From the NCBI GenBank assembly GCA_030761205.1, contig JAULJL010000027.1, positions 21,248,498 to 21,312,497 of the forward strand: a DNA stretch of 64,000 nucleotides, given 5' to 3'. The first letter of the stretch is position 1, and every line of letters starts with the position of its first letter. The notes under the pieces are model-generated. The model saw only the letters and a list, made by a program, of their open reading frames with translations. It made no database searches and was not told the DNA's origin. Below are positions 24,035-36,000 of the stretch, piece after piece. Origin of the DNA: Fremontodendron californicum. Lineage: Eukaryota; Streptophyta; Magnoliopsida; Malvales; Malvaceae. The translations under genes and the position numbers were made by a program.

Positions 24035-25181
24035 TGTTAGCTATATTAACTTTGAATTGATCTTAATTTTGAAATGACAAACTCTTAAGCTTAATTAGCT
24101 TGAGATTAAATTATTTTTAATTTAGCATTTTTCGATGAATAATTTTGATAATATTTTGGAAAATGCTAAAATTTTTTAAACTCCTTATTTTTCTCAAAAA
24201 TACATGTTCTTAAATATATATAAATGTTTAAAATGTTTTTGAGATAAGTTGACCTCTCTTGAAAACCAAAGAAAGCATTTTTAGTAAGAGAGGATCGACC
24301 CTGGGATCGATCCCATGAGAGTCAGTAATGAACTTTGCAGGATAGTAGGGGATAGATCCCCACAAGGAGAGGATCGAGAGGATCGATCCCTTGGCTCCAA
24401 CGGTCATATTTTTAAAGAAGAAAAAGGAAGGGATCGATCCCTGCAACCATAGGATCGATCCCATGCATGCTGTACTGACTTCCAAGTACGATTTTTTGAA
24501 GAAACAACGGCTCTATTCCGCATTAAATGATTCCAAACGGCCATATTTGATATTCCAGGTATAGAAGGGATTTCCTAACACTTCCAACACTAAGAGACTC
24601 CAAGAAAAGCAAATCAAAGCAAGAATTTTCATATTCTCTCTAAGCTTTCAAGTGTTCATTGTGCTTAAGCTTGAATTCATATTGTATTCATTTTATCATT
24701 GTAATAGTCTCTTCACACATTGTGCTTAAACTCAGCAACCACTTTCCTATTAGAGGATCATTTTAGTTTGCAAACAAATCTTCATTCTCTAAAGGGGTTT
24801 GAGATTTTGAGTGACTTGTTCTTAAGGATTTGGATAGAATTCTTAAGGGGTCAAGAGGGTTCTATCTAAGCCTCAAAAGATAGTGATTTTAAGGTTATAC
24901 CTTAACCTCAAAGGTAATTTTTCACTAGTGGATTGGTGAAGCATCTTGGCAAGGAAGTGCCAAGAAGAGAAGACGTAGGCACCAAGTGGAAGTGCTGAAC
25001 CTCTATACATTGAGTGTTTGATCCTCTTTCCTTACTCTTTATTTTAATTACTTGTGTTGTTGATTTATTTCATATTAAATTTGATTTCTTAATTTCCATA
25101 AATTAAAAATTCAAATTTATTAGTGAAAATTTTAAAAACCAATTCACCTCCTCTTGGTTAATCTCTACACTTGAGCTAACA
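24035..25181 (+). repeat. 5' LTR of the Sirevirus
   Basis: 1147 bp, about 12 bp shorter than the 3' LTR. It carries a cluster (24292-24462) of GGATCGATCC-type palindromes, perfect at 24303-24314, 24380-24390, 24430-24441 and 24451-24462, with degenerate copies between. Differences from the 3' LTR include a small deletion around 24300 and many substitutions. The insertion is therefore not recent. Confidence 0.92.
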
Positions 25182-25183
25182 AT

Positions 25184-25195
25184 TGGTATCAGAGC
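25184..25195 (+). promoter_or_regulatory. Primer binding site, initiator tRNA-Met type
   Basis: TGGTATCAGAGC two bases after the 5' LTR. This is the standard primer site of plant copia elements. Confidence 0.95.
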
Positions 25196-25252
25196 TATTG
25201 GTCTCTTTTGTAGGTCTAAAAACCTTGAGAAAAGATCCTTCTAAGTTCAAAG

Positions 25253-26690
25253 ATGTCTCAAGTTCGAAAGAAAGAGGAAAATGATGAATTCCAACATGAA
25301 GCTTGTCTTATGGCCTTTAAATCCAATGCCACATCCATAGGTCTTGAAGGTCACTCCACTATGAGACCACCTCTCTTCAATGGTGAGAACTATTCCTATT
25401 GGAGAACAAAGATGAAGCTTTTTGTTCAAGCAAATGATTATGAAGTTTGGAAGGTCATCATGAATGGTCCACTCATTCCAAAGAAAAAAGTTAGAGAAAC
25501 ACAAGTGCCTAAGGATGAAGATGAATGGGATGAAGTAGACATCAAGATGGTTCAATTGAATGCCAAAGCAATGATCACTCTAATTTGTGCTTTGGGTCCA
25601 AGTGAATATAATAGGGTTTCTCTTTATGACAATGCTAAGCAAGTTTGGGACAAATTTGCAATCACTCATGAAGGAACAAACCAAGTGAAAGAATCAAATA
25701 TTAGTATACTCACTCTTGATTATGAACTATTCAAGATGAAATCTGAAGAAAGTATAAAAGAGATGTCCGATCGATTTACGGATGTCAGCAATGGCTTGAA
25801 GGGTCTTGGAAAGACATATCCCAACAAAGAAATGGTCAAGAAGTTGTTAAATAGTCTTCCTAAATCTTGGGAAGCTAAAGTGACCGCCATTGAAGAATCT
25901 AAAATCCTAATACTCTTTCCTTAGATGAACTCATTGGTTCTCTCTTAACCTATGAGATGAAGATCAAGCATGGGCAAAAGTCAACAAAGAAATTTGGTGT
26001 TGCTTTCAAATCAACCATTCAAGAAGAAGATAATGAAGAAAAAGGAAAGGTTGATGAAGATGAAGAAATGGCTATGTTTGCAAAAAGATTCAAAAAGTTC
26101 ATGAGGATGAACAAAGGAAGAAGACCTTCAAGAAGAGATATGGTGAAAGGTGAATCAAGTAAAAGGGAGAAGGACCAAATCATATGCTATGAATGTAAGA
26201 AACCGGGTCATATCAAGTTTGATTATCCCTTATTGAAGAAACAAAACTCAAAGAAGCCAATGAAAAAAACTATGGTGGCTACATGGAGTGATAGTGACAC
26301 ATCTGACAATGATGAGTCATATGATGATGAAGTGGTCAACCTATGTCTCATGGCTCTTGAAGAGCCCAAGGTATCTTCTAACTATACCAATTTGAGTTCA
26401 TATACTTTTGATGAATTGCAAGATGCCTTTGATGATTTATCTTTTGAATTTGAGTCCATGAGTCTAAGGTATAAGAAAATATTTTCAAAATTGAAGATGA
26501 AAATGATTTTTTGATTAAAATCAAGAATGATTGTGAAAAGAAAGTTGATGATTTGAAAATTGAAATTGATGATTTGACAACAAAAAATGTAAACTTGCAT
26601 AATTCATTTTCTAGATTCTATATGGGACATCAAAAGCTTAATGACATGCGAAACACAAAGGGTTTTCTTTGACAAAAATGGTTTAGGTTA
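25253..26690 (+). pseudogene. Sirevirus gag (broken)
   Basis: ATG at 25253. The first frame (to 25924) has the copia Gag domain: PPLFNGENYSYWRTKM near residue 41, then VWDKF..THEG, and MVKKLLNSLPKSWEAKV near the end. One base lost near 25899 shifts the frame, and the reading continues at 25920-26514. A CCHC zinc knuckle follows (CYECKKPGHIKFDYP, about 26185-26230), but its last Cys is Tyr. An acidic Ser/Asp-rich region comes next, and a further frameshift near 26513 continues the reading toward 26690. As it stands it cannot make functional Gag. Confidence 0.85.
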
Positions 26691-26998
26691 TGATGGTGAT
26701 GAAAAGGAAACTCATTCAAAAATTTCTTTGTTAAACCAAGTAAGTCATATGAAGCATCTAGCTTGTGCACATATTGTCATAAATTGGGTCATTCAATCCA
26801 ATCTTGTCCCTTGAAGGTTGTCATTTATAGAAGTAAGCTCACTAGGAGTATGTGAATTCCTAAAGGAGTTAGCACATCTTAAGATGAGATTACTAAAATG
26901 AAGTGGATCCCTAAAGGCACAAGAATTGTGAACACTAATGCTCAAGGACCCAAGAAAATTTGGATACCCAAAACCAAAACTTGACTTTTTGTTTGTAG

Positions 26999-28427
26999 GT
27001 GGATGAGCATTGTTTCAAGGTAAATTCGACAAAAAGAAATCCTTGGTACCTTGATAGTGGATGCTCAAAAAGACACATGACTGGAGACAAAAGTCAATTC
27101 TTGGATTTAAAACCCAAAGGTGGTAGAGATGTTACCTTTGGAGACAATTCTAAAGGACAAATTGAAGGCATTAGCTCTATTGGTAATAACTCTTCAGCTA
27201 ATATTGAGAATGTTCTCTTTGTTAAAGGTCTTAAGCATAATTTACTTAGCATTAGTCAATTGTATGAAAAAGGTTTAAGAGTCATATTTGAGTCTATGGG
27301 TTGTCAAGTGATAAACATAAAGACAAATGAACTTGTTTTTATTGGTCATAGACAAGGAAATATTTATATTGTTTATTTAAATGACTTGTCTTCACAAAAT
27401 GTTTGTCTTATGGCTAAAGATGAAAATGACTCTTGGATTTGGCATAGAATACTAGGTCATACTAGTATGCATGTTATTTCAAAACTTTTTCAAAATGAAT
27501 TAGTTGTTGGTTTACCAAAATTAAAATTTGAAAATGACAAAGTATGTGATGCTTGTGCTAAAGGTAAACATAGGAGAGCTTCTTTTAAACCTAAAAATGT
27601 TGTTTCAACTACTAAAGTACTGCAAATGATTCATATTGATCTTTTTGGTCCAACAAGGACATTGAGCTTGGGTGGTAAATAATATGGTTTTGTTTTGGTT
27701 GATGATTTCTCTAGTCATACATGGGTTCTTTTTTTAAATTCTAAAGATGAAGCTTTGGAAAAGTTCATCACTTTTTGTAAAATTGTTCAAAATGAAAAAG
27801 GTTATTCTATCTAGCATAAGAAGTGATCATGGAAAAGAATTTGAAAATCTTGGTTTTGACAAGTTTTGTAATGAAAATGGTATTAGTCATAACTTTTCGG
27901 CACCTAGAACTCCTCAACAAAATGGAGTAGTACAAAGGAAAAATAGAACCTTAGAGGAAATGGCTAGGACCATGCTTTGTGAAAATAACTTACCAAGATA
28001 TCTTTGGATGGAAGCCATTAATACTTCTTGTTATATCATAAATAGAGCTATGATTAGGCCAATTTTGAAGAAAGCACCATATGAGATTTTTAAAGGTAGA
28101 AGACCTAACATAAACTACTTCCATCATTTTGGTTGCAAATGTTTTGTTTTAAATAATGAAAAGGATAACCTTGGTAAATTTGATGCAAAAAGTGATGAAG
28201 CTATTTTTCTTGGTTATTCCATGAGTTCCAAAGCTTTTAGAGTCTTTAATAAGAGAACTCTAGTTGTAGAAAAATCTATTCATGTTATATTTGTTGAAAC
28301 TAATTCACCTTCGAGAAAGGTATCTTTTGATGATGATGATGTAGGCATATTTCAAGAGAATATGGATAATGCATCACTATCCAAGGAGCAAAATCAAGTT
28401 GAAGTAGATCAAGAACTTATAAAATAA
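26999..28427 (+). pseudogene. Sirevirus protease and integrase (broken)
   Basis: The protease active-site motif is WYLDSGCSKRHMTG near 27040-27080. The GAG-pre-integrase/HHCC zinc region (WHRILGHTS... CDACAKGKHRR) and the first catalytic Asp (IHIDLFGPT, about 27632) follow. A TAA at 27680 and a frameshift near 27800 interrupt the integrase core. The core resumes with RSDHGKEFEN (second Asp) and PQQNGVVQRKNRTLEEMAR, which contains the catalytic Glu. The frame then ends at 28427. The order PR-IN before RT is diagnostic of copia. Confidence 0.85.
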
Positions 28428-30117
28428 GATGACCTTCTTGAACCCATACAAGTTGAAAGGGAGGCAAGCCATCCAAGAGAATTTAGCTATGTCAAAGATG
28501 GTGAAATTTTTGGTGGTCTAACTCAAGGGGTAATTACTAGATCTTCTCTTAAAAATACTTGTAATTATGTTGCTTTTATTTCTCAAATTGAACCTAAAAA
28601 CATTGATGAGGCCTTAGGAGATGATAATTGGATTATGGCTATGCAAGAAGAGTTAAATCAATTTGAAAGAAGCAAAATTTGGAATTTAGAGAAAAGACCT
28701 ACTGATTATCCAACTATAGGTACCAAATGGATCTTTAGAAACAAACTTGATGAAAATGTCAATATTGTTAGAAACAAGGCTAGGTTAGTTGCTCAAGGAT
28801 ATAGTTAAGAAGAAATAATTGACTATGATGAAACTTATGCCCCAGTAGCTAGATTAGAAGCTATTAGGATGTTTGTAGCTTTTGCTTGTTTTAAAGATTT
28901 CAAACTTTTTTAAATGGATGTTAAAAGTGTTTTTATTAATGGTTTTATTGATGAGGAAGTATATGTTGAACAACCTCCTGGTCTTGAAAATCCTCATTTT
29001 CCTAATCATCTTTAAATTATCAAAAGCTTTGTATGATTTGAAACAAGCTCCTAGAGTTTGGTATGAGAGACTTTCAAAATTTTTTATTGAAAAAGGTTTT
29101 AATAGAGATAAAGTTGACACTACCATTTTTATTAAGGTTTAAGATAAAGACATTATAATAATTCAAGTTTATGTTGATGATATCATATTTGGTTCCACTA
29201 ATGAATCTCTTTGTCAAGAATTTTCTAAATTTATGCAAGGTGAGTTTGAGATGAGCATGATGGGGGAGCTTACTTTCTTTTTGGGATTACAAGTTAAGCA
29301 AACTAAAGATGGCATCTTCATCAATCAAGCAAAATACGTAAGGGACTTGCTCAAAAGGTTTGGCATGGATGGCTCAAAACCCTACTCAACACCCATGAGC
29401 ACTTCAACTAAGCTTAATAAGGATGAAAGAGGTAAATGTGTTGACATTAAACTTTATAGGTCTATGATTGGCTCATTACTTTATTTTACTGCAAGTAGAC
29501 CCGATATTATGTTTAGTGTATGCTTATGTGCTAGATTTCACTCATCACCTAGAGAGTCACATTTACTTGCCGTTAAGCGAATATTTCGTTATCTTAAGGA
29601 AACACCTAGTCTAGGCTTATGGTACCCAAAAGGATCCTCTTTTGTTTTGTATGCTTATTCGGATGCGGATTTTGGTGGTTGTAAAATTGATAGAAAAAGC
29701 ACTTCACATACTTGTTAATTTCTTGGGAATATGCTCATATCATGGTTTCTCAAGAAACAAAATAGTGTTACTTTATCTACAACCGAGACGGAATATGTAT
29801 CCGTGAGTAGTTGTTGTGCTCGAATCTTGTAGATCAAACAACAAATGGAGGATTTTGGACTTACCATGGATCACATTCCTATTAAATGTGATAACACTAG
29901 TGCTATTAGTCTCACTAAAAATCCCATTCAACATTCAAAGACTAAACATATAGAGATAAGACACCATTTCATTAGAGATCATGTTCAAAAAGGTGATATT
30001 GTACTTGAATTTGTTGATACCTTGCATCAATTAGCGGATATATTCACCAAGCCACTTGATAGAGATAGATTAGCGGATATATTCACCAAGCCACTTCGAT
30101 TAATGAATGTACCATGA
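28428..30117 (+). pseudogene. Sirevirus reverse transcriptase and RNase H (broken)
   Basis: The RT begins with W..AMQEELNQFER and TKWIFRNKLDENG-type sequence (28620-28770). It passes stops near 28806, 28911 and 29014 and a frameshift near 29010. It has the catalytic YVDDIIFGS (about 29170) and FFLGLQVKQ (about 29280). RNase H includes YSDADFGGCKIDRKSTS and NPIQHSKTKHIEIRHHFIRD. At the C-terminus a 27-base segment is repeated at 30031-30057 and 30070-30096 (period 39, in frame), duplicating the LADIFTKPL motif. Confidence 0.88.
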
Positions 30118-31227
30118 TTATATTCAATGTTTTGTTCTTAATTGGTATGAGCAAGTTTAATGATATTGATTTTGTTTATAAACTTGTCTCAATGATGTTT
30201 GAACATTGAATGCATTGTTTGATGTTTCAAAGTTTGTTTATTGTTAAAAATAATACATATGTTGGACTTGAACTAGTACTTGTGTATTATATGTGTATTT
30301 GATGAGTATGTTTGATTGTTTTATTCATTTTGGACAATTGTAGATGCATTTAGAATTATAAAATTGCATAAATAATGTCCAAAATTTGAAAATTATAAGT
30401 TTTGGAATGAAAAATTACAAGTTTTCAAAGGTATTTTTGACTGCAATTGCATATGGGATCGATCCCATAATAATGAAATGGATCCTTCTACCTAAAATTG
30501 CAAAATTAAAAGCCAAAACCCAGATTTTTCCAGGTAGGAATCGATCCCCTTTGAATATGGGATCAATCTCATTTGAATGAAGATCGATCCCATAAAGAGA
30601 GGATCAATTCCCTCCTGCCTGATGCGCCTATACGCGCACGTGAGCCCTGCCATGGTCAATCTCTCATCTCTTCTTCCTCTATCATTCGAACTCTCTCAAC
30701 CTTCTCACCCCAATCTTTTAACTTTCTCAATTCTTCTTTAAAATTTCTTCATTCCAACACCTATAATCATCAACACTTCATATTTCTTTCATCATTTTCA
30801 TAATTTCAACACCCAAATCACCAAATTCCTCTCAAATTTTGAAAATCCCCAATTCAAACCCTAACCATCATTTTCTCACCCAAATCCGAAAATCTCATCT
30901 TCCTTCATAATTTTCTTCCAAATTTGTGTCCAAATTCATCATTCCTTTCACTTTTTCGCTTAATCTACTCAAACCAACACCAAAATCACTCAAAACCACC
31001 TATAAAAATCACCACCCACCAAGTGTTTGATAAAAAGCCTCACCCAAAAATCCTACACCACCCAAAAAAACCCCCTCAAATCCGTTGTTTTTGAGTTCGA
31101 TCACCTCAAAACACCTTCTTTCATCATTTGGCACGAATTTCTTTCAACGATTTTGTCCAAAACACCACCCAAATTCGACACCCACCAAGTGTTCGACAAA
31201 AGTCCTAAACCACTGTCCACTCTTCAA
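30118..31227 (+). other. Pol-to-third-ORF spacer with LTR-type palindromes
   Basis: Non-coding. Between 30455 and 30615 it repeats the same palindrome seen in the LTRs (perfect GGGATCGATCCC at 30455-30466, then four or more one- or two-base variants). It then becomes C/T-rich (30640-31200), as in a leader. The short ORFs here are C-rich noise. Confidence 0.6.
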
Positions 31228-32483
31228 ATGGCTCCCAAAACAAAAGTCACCGCTAAACGCAAATCAACCATTGAGCTATCATTTTCCAAAAGAGCCTCAC
31301 CTTCCGACACGCTTTTGACTCGTGCTTTCCAAACTCTCGAGCTCGAGCCAAATTCTATGTTTCGTTCACTAAAGTGCCAGTTAAAAAGACTCGTGTGATT
31401 GACGTCAACTTCCTTCGGGTGTTCGACTTCCATTATCTCACACATCTTGAGACGTTCAGATGGTTGCCATTAATTTCCCTCAACTATCCCGTGCATGAGA
31501 ACCTCGTTTGTGCATTCCTTAGCAATGCCATATTCAGTCGCGAGGACAATGACACCGACGGTGGGATTGTACGTGAAATCAAGACATATCTAATAGGTTG
31601 AGAAATAATCGTCACACAAGAATCTTTGGCACGGGTTCTTGAAATTCCGAACGAAGGAGGAACCCATGTGGAAGTTTTCTTTTTCGATGATGTGCGCACA
31701 CTAAAAAATGCAGCCTCACTACTTCCATTGCATGACCGGCTACTACATATCATCATCTCGCACGTCTTTCGACCATTTGGTACCAAGTACTCCACCCTTC
31801 ATAATACTGACTATTGGTGGCTCCACATGTTCCGTTCTAATCAACGGCCCAACCTTGCACATCTTATCTTCATCGATCTTCTTGGCGTCATCAGAGGCTC
31901 GGAGTGCACATTAGTCTTTGGTATGGTCTTAAGTTATTATGTCAAAACGATTGGGATCGATGTCTCTTGTGATTCGGGAGTCTCGCACTCCAAAAGCACC
32001 ATGATTGGATTCCAAATGATTCACAAGATAGGCTATCAACAAAACGACAATGGTGAATGGATCCGAGTTCATGCCGAATGTGTAGACGAGCATGATGATT
32101 ATGATGTTGATGCACCACCGGATGCTCAACAAGTGCCACCCACGGTTGGTGCCTCCTCTTTCTCTTCCGTGCCTCTTGACAATCAAACGGTCCTTAACGC
32201 TCTTATGAGCAGGTTTGACTCGCTTCAAACTAATTTTGTAGCACTTCAAAGCCATTTTGATACACGGATGGATAGGTTTGATGAACAATTTGTCTCTCTT
32301 TGTCAACATGTCACCATCGAATCTGCATCTCTTCGACACCATGTCGATACGAGGTTGTCGGACATGCAAAACAACTATCAAACCATATCGGTAATCGTCA
32401 ACAACATGGACACCCGGTTTCGAGACATGCCTCAATGGTTTGCACCTTCTCCATCCTCCGATCACGGTGATCAATCTCCATAG
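31228..32483 (+). pseudogene. Sirevirus third ORF (env-position protein), broken
   Basis: ATG at 31228 gives MAPKTKVTAKRKS, a basic start. A frameshift near 31370 and an in-frame TGA at 31599-31601 interrupt it. The frame 31626-32483 is open. Its first half is a mixed globular domain (ARVLEIPNEGG, WWLHMFRSN, TLVFGMVLSYYVK). Its second half (about residues 190-275) is a heptad-like coiled coil (RFDSLQTNFVALQSHFD...DTRLSDMQ). The position matches the 'env-like' ORF of Sireviruses. I see no signal peptide or transmembrane helix, so a membrane envelope role is not supported. It looks like the putative plant transposon protein family often annotated in genomes. Confidence 0.65.
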
Positions 32484-33189
32484 GATGTTTCGGGCTTGGT
32501 TTCGACATATTTCGGTCTCAATTTGGCTTTTGCACATTATTATATATATTTGAACTTCAATGCTTTCGTATTTTCAATTTGGACATTATCTATGTAATTT
32601 CATATTTCTCATGTTTTTATCTTTGAACTTACAATTATCTTTTTCATATATATATATATATATATATATGTTTATGCAATTGAAACTTTGTGCATATGGT
32701 GAATATTGCTTTGTTGGATATTGTTTTGTTGACTGGATCTTGCTTTGTTGTTGAATCTTGCTTTGTTGTTGGAATGTTATTTTTTTTTTTGTGTGGATAT
32801 ATTGATATATTAGTATTGACTTGCTATATTCTTTAGGTATATTGATATATTGCTCTTGGATTGCTATATTGTATACCCCTTAGCTTTAAATTGATTTTAT
32901 TTTGGATATTACAAAAAGGGGGAGAAAGTTTCATATTAACAAATTTGCTATTTAAATATATGTTTACATGTTCTAATTTTCTAAATATGTAATTATATTG
33001 GATATTGTGCTTAAATGCTTGTGGATATTGTGGATTGTCCGTTCTTGTTCCTTATTTGTTTTTGCAAAGTTTAAAAGAATGTTTTAATTAAGGGGGAGTT
33101 TTTTATTGAAAATCTTTATCTCTTTAATTAAGGGAGAGTTTTTACAAGCAAATTTATCTTAAGCTTTGTCATATCAAAAATGGGGAGAT
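32484..33189 (+). other. 3' untranslated region with multiple polypurine tracts
   Basis: Four PPT-like runs are visible: AAAAAGGGGGAGAAAG (about 32913-32928), AAGGGGGAG (33090-33098), AAGGGAGAG (33130-33138) and AAAAATGGGGAGAT (33176-33189). The last directly abuts the 3' LTR. Multiple PPTs are a known Sirevirus trait. Confidence 0.75.
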
Positions 33190-34348
33190 TGTTAGCTATA
33201 TTAGCTTTAAATTGATCTTAATTTTGAAATGACAAATTCTTAAGCTTAATTAGCTTGAGCTTAAATTATTTTTAATTTAGAATTTTTCGATGAATAATTT
33301 TGATAATATTTTGGAAAATACCAAAATATTTTAAACTCCTTATTGTTCTCAAAAATACATGTTCTTAAATATATATAAATGTTTAAAATGTTTTTGAGAC
33401 AAGTTGACCTCTCTTGAAAACCAAAGAAAGCATTTTTAGTAAGAGAGGATCAATCCCCTAATATAGAGGATCGATCTTGGGATCGATCCCATGAGAGTCA
33501 GTAGCTAATGAACTTTGCAGTATAGTAGGGGATCGATCCCCACAAGGAGAGGATCGATCCCTTGGCTTCAATGGTCATATTTTTAAAGAAAAAAAAAGGA
33601 GGGGATCGATCCCTGCAACCATAGGATCGATCCCATGCATGCTGTACTGACTTTCAAGTACAATTTTTTGAAGAAACAACGGCTCTATTCCGCATTAAAT
33701 AATCCCAAACGGCCATATTTGGTATTCAAGGTATAGAAGGGACTTCCTAACACTTCCAACACTAAGAGACTCCAAGAGAAGCAGATCAAAGCAGGAATTT
33801 TCATATTCTCTCTAAGCTTTCAAGTGTTCATTGTGCTTAAGCTTGAATTCATATTGTATTCATTTTATCATTCTAATAGTCTCTTTACATATTGTGCTTA
33901 AGCTCAGCAAACACTTTTCTATTATAGGATCATTTTAATTTGCAAACAAATCTTCATTCTCTAAAAGGTTTGAGATTTTGAGTGACTTGTTCTTAAGGAT
34001 TTGGGTAGAATTCTTAAAGGGTCAAGAGGGTTCTATCTAAGCCTCAAAAGATAGTGATTGTAAGGTTATATCTTAACCTCAAAGATAATTTTTCACTAGT
34101 GGATTGGTGAAACATTTTGGCAAGAATGCCAAGAAGAGAGGACGTAGGCACCAAGTGGAAGTGCCAAACCTCTATACATTGAGTGTTTGATCCTCTTTCC
34201 TTACTCTTTATTTTAATTACTTTTGTTCAATTATTTCATATTAAATTTGATTTCTTAATTTTCATAAATTAAAAATTCAAATTTATTAGTGAAAATTTTA
34301 AAAACCAATTCACCCCCCTCTTGGTTAATCTCTACACTTGAGCTAACA
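33190..34348 (+). repeat. 3' LTR of the Sirevirus
   Basis: 1159 bp, starting directly after the PPT. It contains the GGATCGATCC palindrome cluster at about 33448-33640 with one more repeat unit than the 5' LTR. It ends AGCTAACA at 34348. Confidence 0.92.
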
Positions 34349-35289
34349 AAGTTAACTAATTTACACACTTCCTAATTTGATATTGGAATCAATAACCTTT
34401 TAGGTTATTCCTTGTTCGCATTTTGTTTAATTCACGATTTAGTAAGTTTTCATATCATTTGGTGAATCATCAATTTATAGATTCAATTCAATGCAATAAG
34501 CATTCTTTTGTAGTAAACCTTACTACGATGCATATATCGAAATAATATTTCGTGTTTAGCGTAAATGTTCCCTTAACTAAACATTCGGCTTTTCACTTAT
34601 CTATAGTGCCATCAACTTTTATTTCTTTTTAAATTTTCATTTGCAACCAATGGTTTTCAATTAGAGATATTACTCATGATTGTAAACAACCATTTAAAAT
34701 TTCTCTAAAAAATGTTACATCTTGAGACTTAATTTGCTTCAACAAAATATGAAATCAAATTTCATAATAAAAGAATATTGTATATGTTTATTTGCAACCC
34801 CGATCCCTTGTTCCTTAAACAAGTAACACTAGGAAATATGAGTCATATGATTCTTTTATTCTTAAACAATTAAATAAATATGAATCATATAATTTTATTT
34901 TTCTAACTCTTTTATATTTAATATACAAGGTCTTCATTCTTGTTTTGAAGAATTCTTTTCAAGTTCATATGAACTTCCTTGAGCAATTTTTCGGATTGAG
35001 GAATTCTTGAATAAAAATTCTTCAAATATGGCATCCTTGCTTCAATCACAATTTTAATTTGTAATTGAGTCTTTAGATTCAATGAATATGAACCTACATG
35101 CCTTAAGATGTGCATAATCAAAGTATATGCACTTAATTCCTCTTACTTTTATATCTTTCTTATAGGTTTTAAAAACTTTTACCATTGCTCCATATCCTCA
35201 AACATATTAGATTTGATATCATTACTTCTAAAAATTCATGTGGAGCACCTTCTTTTACTAGGAACTTTTTTTTTATGTTGTCAAACACC
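34349..35289. other. Older-element remnant right of the Sirevirus
   Basis: AT-rich sequence without an open frame. It is probably internal sequence of the older element that the Sirevirus entered, because RNase H-end and LTR-like remains of such an element follow. Confidence 0.35.
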
Positions 35290-35520
35290 TAAAGACCTTG
35301 TCTTAAACCAAGAGTTTAGAAGTTATTATATTAATTTTAAGTATGCAATGGATGCAACACCATATGACATTAATATCATGTTAAGATATGTTAGTTGCAC
35401 AATGGAATATGCAAAAATAATCTAATACTTGATGTATGATATGATATACACAAAGTTGAAAATTACTTTTGTAATTAGTAAAATTGTATTGGAATTGTTT
35501 TAAGATATTTAAAACTATAC
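35290..35520 (+). repeat. Arm of a diverged inverted repeat (partner 23490-23830)
   Basis: Plus-strand partner of the minus-strand segment at 23490-23830 (see that entry). The shared motif is ...GTTAAGATATGTTAGTTGC... and the downstream ATTGTTTTAAGATATTTAAAAC. Confidence 0.65.
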
Positions 35521-35819
35521 TTTATGATATTATATATTATAACAAATCTTCGATAATATAAGGATAGACTAACGTAAGTTTGATTACCAATATGATAGAA
35601 AAATTAATCCAGAAGTAAATGAATTTTCATGATTGGTGTGGATAATGTTTCTTGGAATCAAAGAAAATAAAAATACATTAAAAAAATATACTATAATTGC
35701 AAAATTCATATCATTGGATATGGCAAGTAAATACTTGAAATTTTATAAAATTAAATTTCTTTAAAGCCTAAACCAATGTTATATAAATTTGTTTTGATAG
35801 TGAAGATACATTATCAAGG

Positions 35820-36000
35820 GCTAATGCAAAGTATATTGAATATCTAGACATATTAATTAAAACATATCTATATATGAAAATTAATTTGACAAAGAATGCA
35901 CCATATATTTTTTCAAGACAAGGAAAACTTAACAAATCTTTTGACAAAAGGAATTGTAAATGAAATGATGTCTAGAACTTCCAAGGGATAGGATCCAATT
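35820..36000 (+). pseudogene. End of an older copia RNase H
   Basis: The plus strand has NLTNLLTKGIVNEMM..TSKG at about 35925-35985. This is the form of the conserved 'NLADPLTKGL' end of copia Pol, followed by TAG. Upstream reading is broken. It dates from an element older than the Sirevirus. Confidence 0.6.

Larger units (their letters stand above)
24035..34348 (+). mobile_element. Sirevirus (Ty1/copia) LTR retrotransposon, full length but non-functional
   Basis: The 10.3-kb element has LTRs at 24035-25181 and 33190-34348, both with ends TGTTAGCT...AGCTAACA. A PBS for initiator tRNA-Met follows the 5' LTR. The order is gag, protease, integrase, RT, RNase H (copia order), then a third ORF and several polypurine tracts. 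This architecture identifies the Sirevirus/SIRE-Maximus lineage. Every coding region has stops or frameshifts. Flanking 5-mers are AACTT on the left and AAGTT on the right: one mismatch if read as a target-site duplication, but also perfect reverse complements of each other. It is inserted in an older element of similar type. Confidence 0.93.

Noticed and set aside
30573..31318. Short ORFs in the Sirevirus spacer as genes
   Set aside because: They arise from a C/T-rich leader-like stretch and overlap in several frames.
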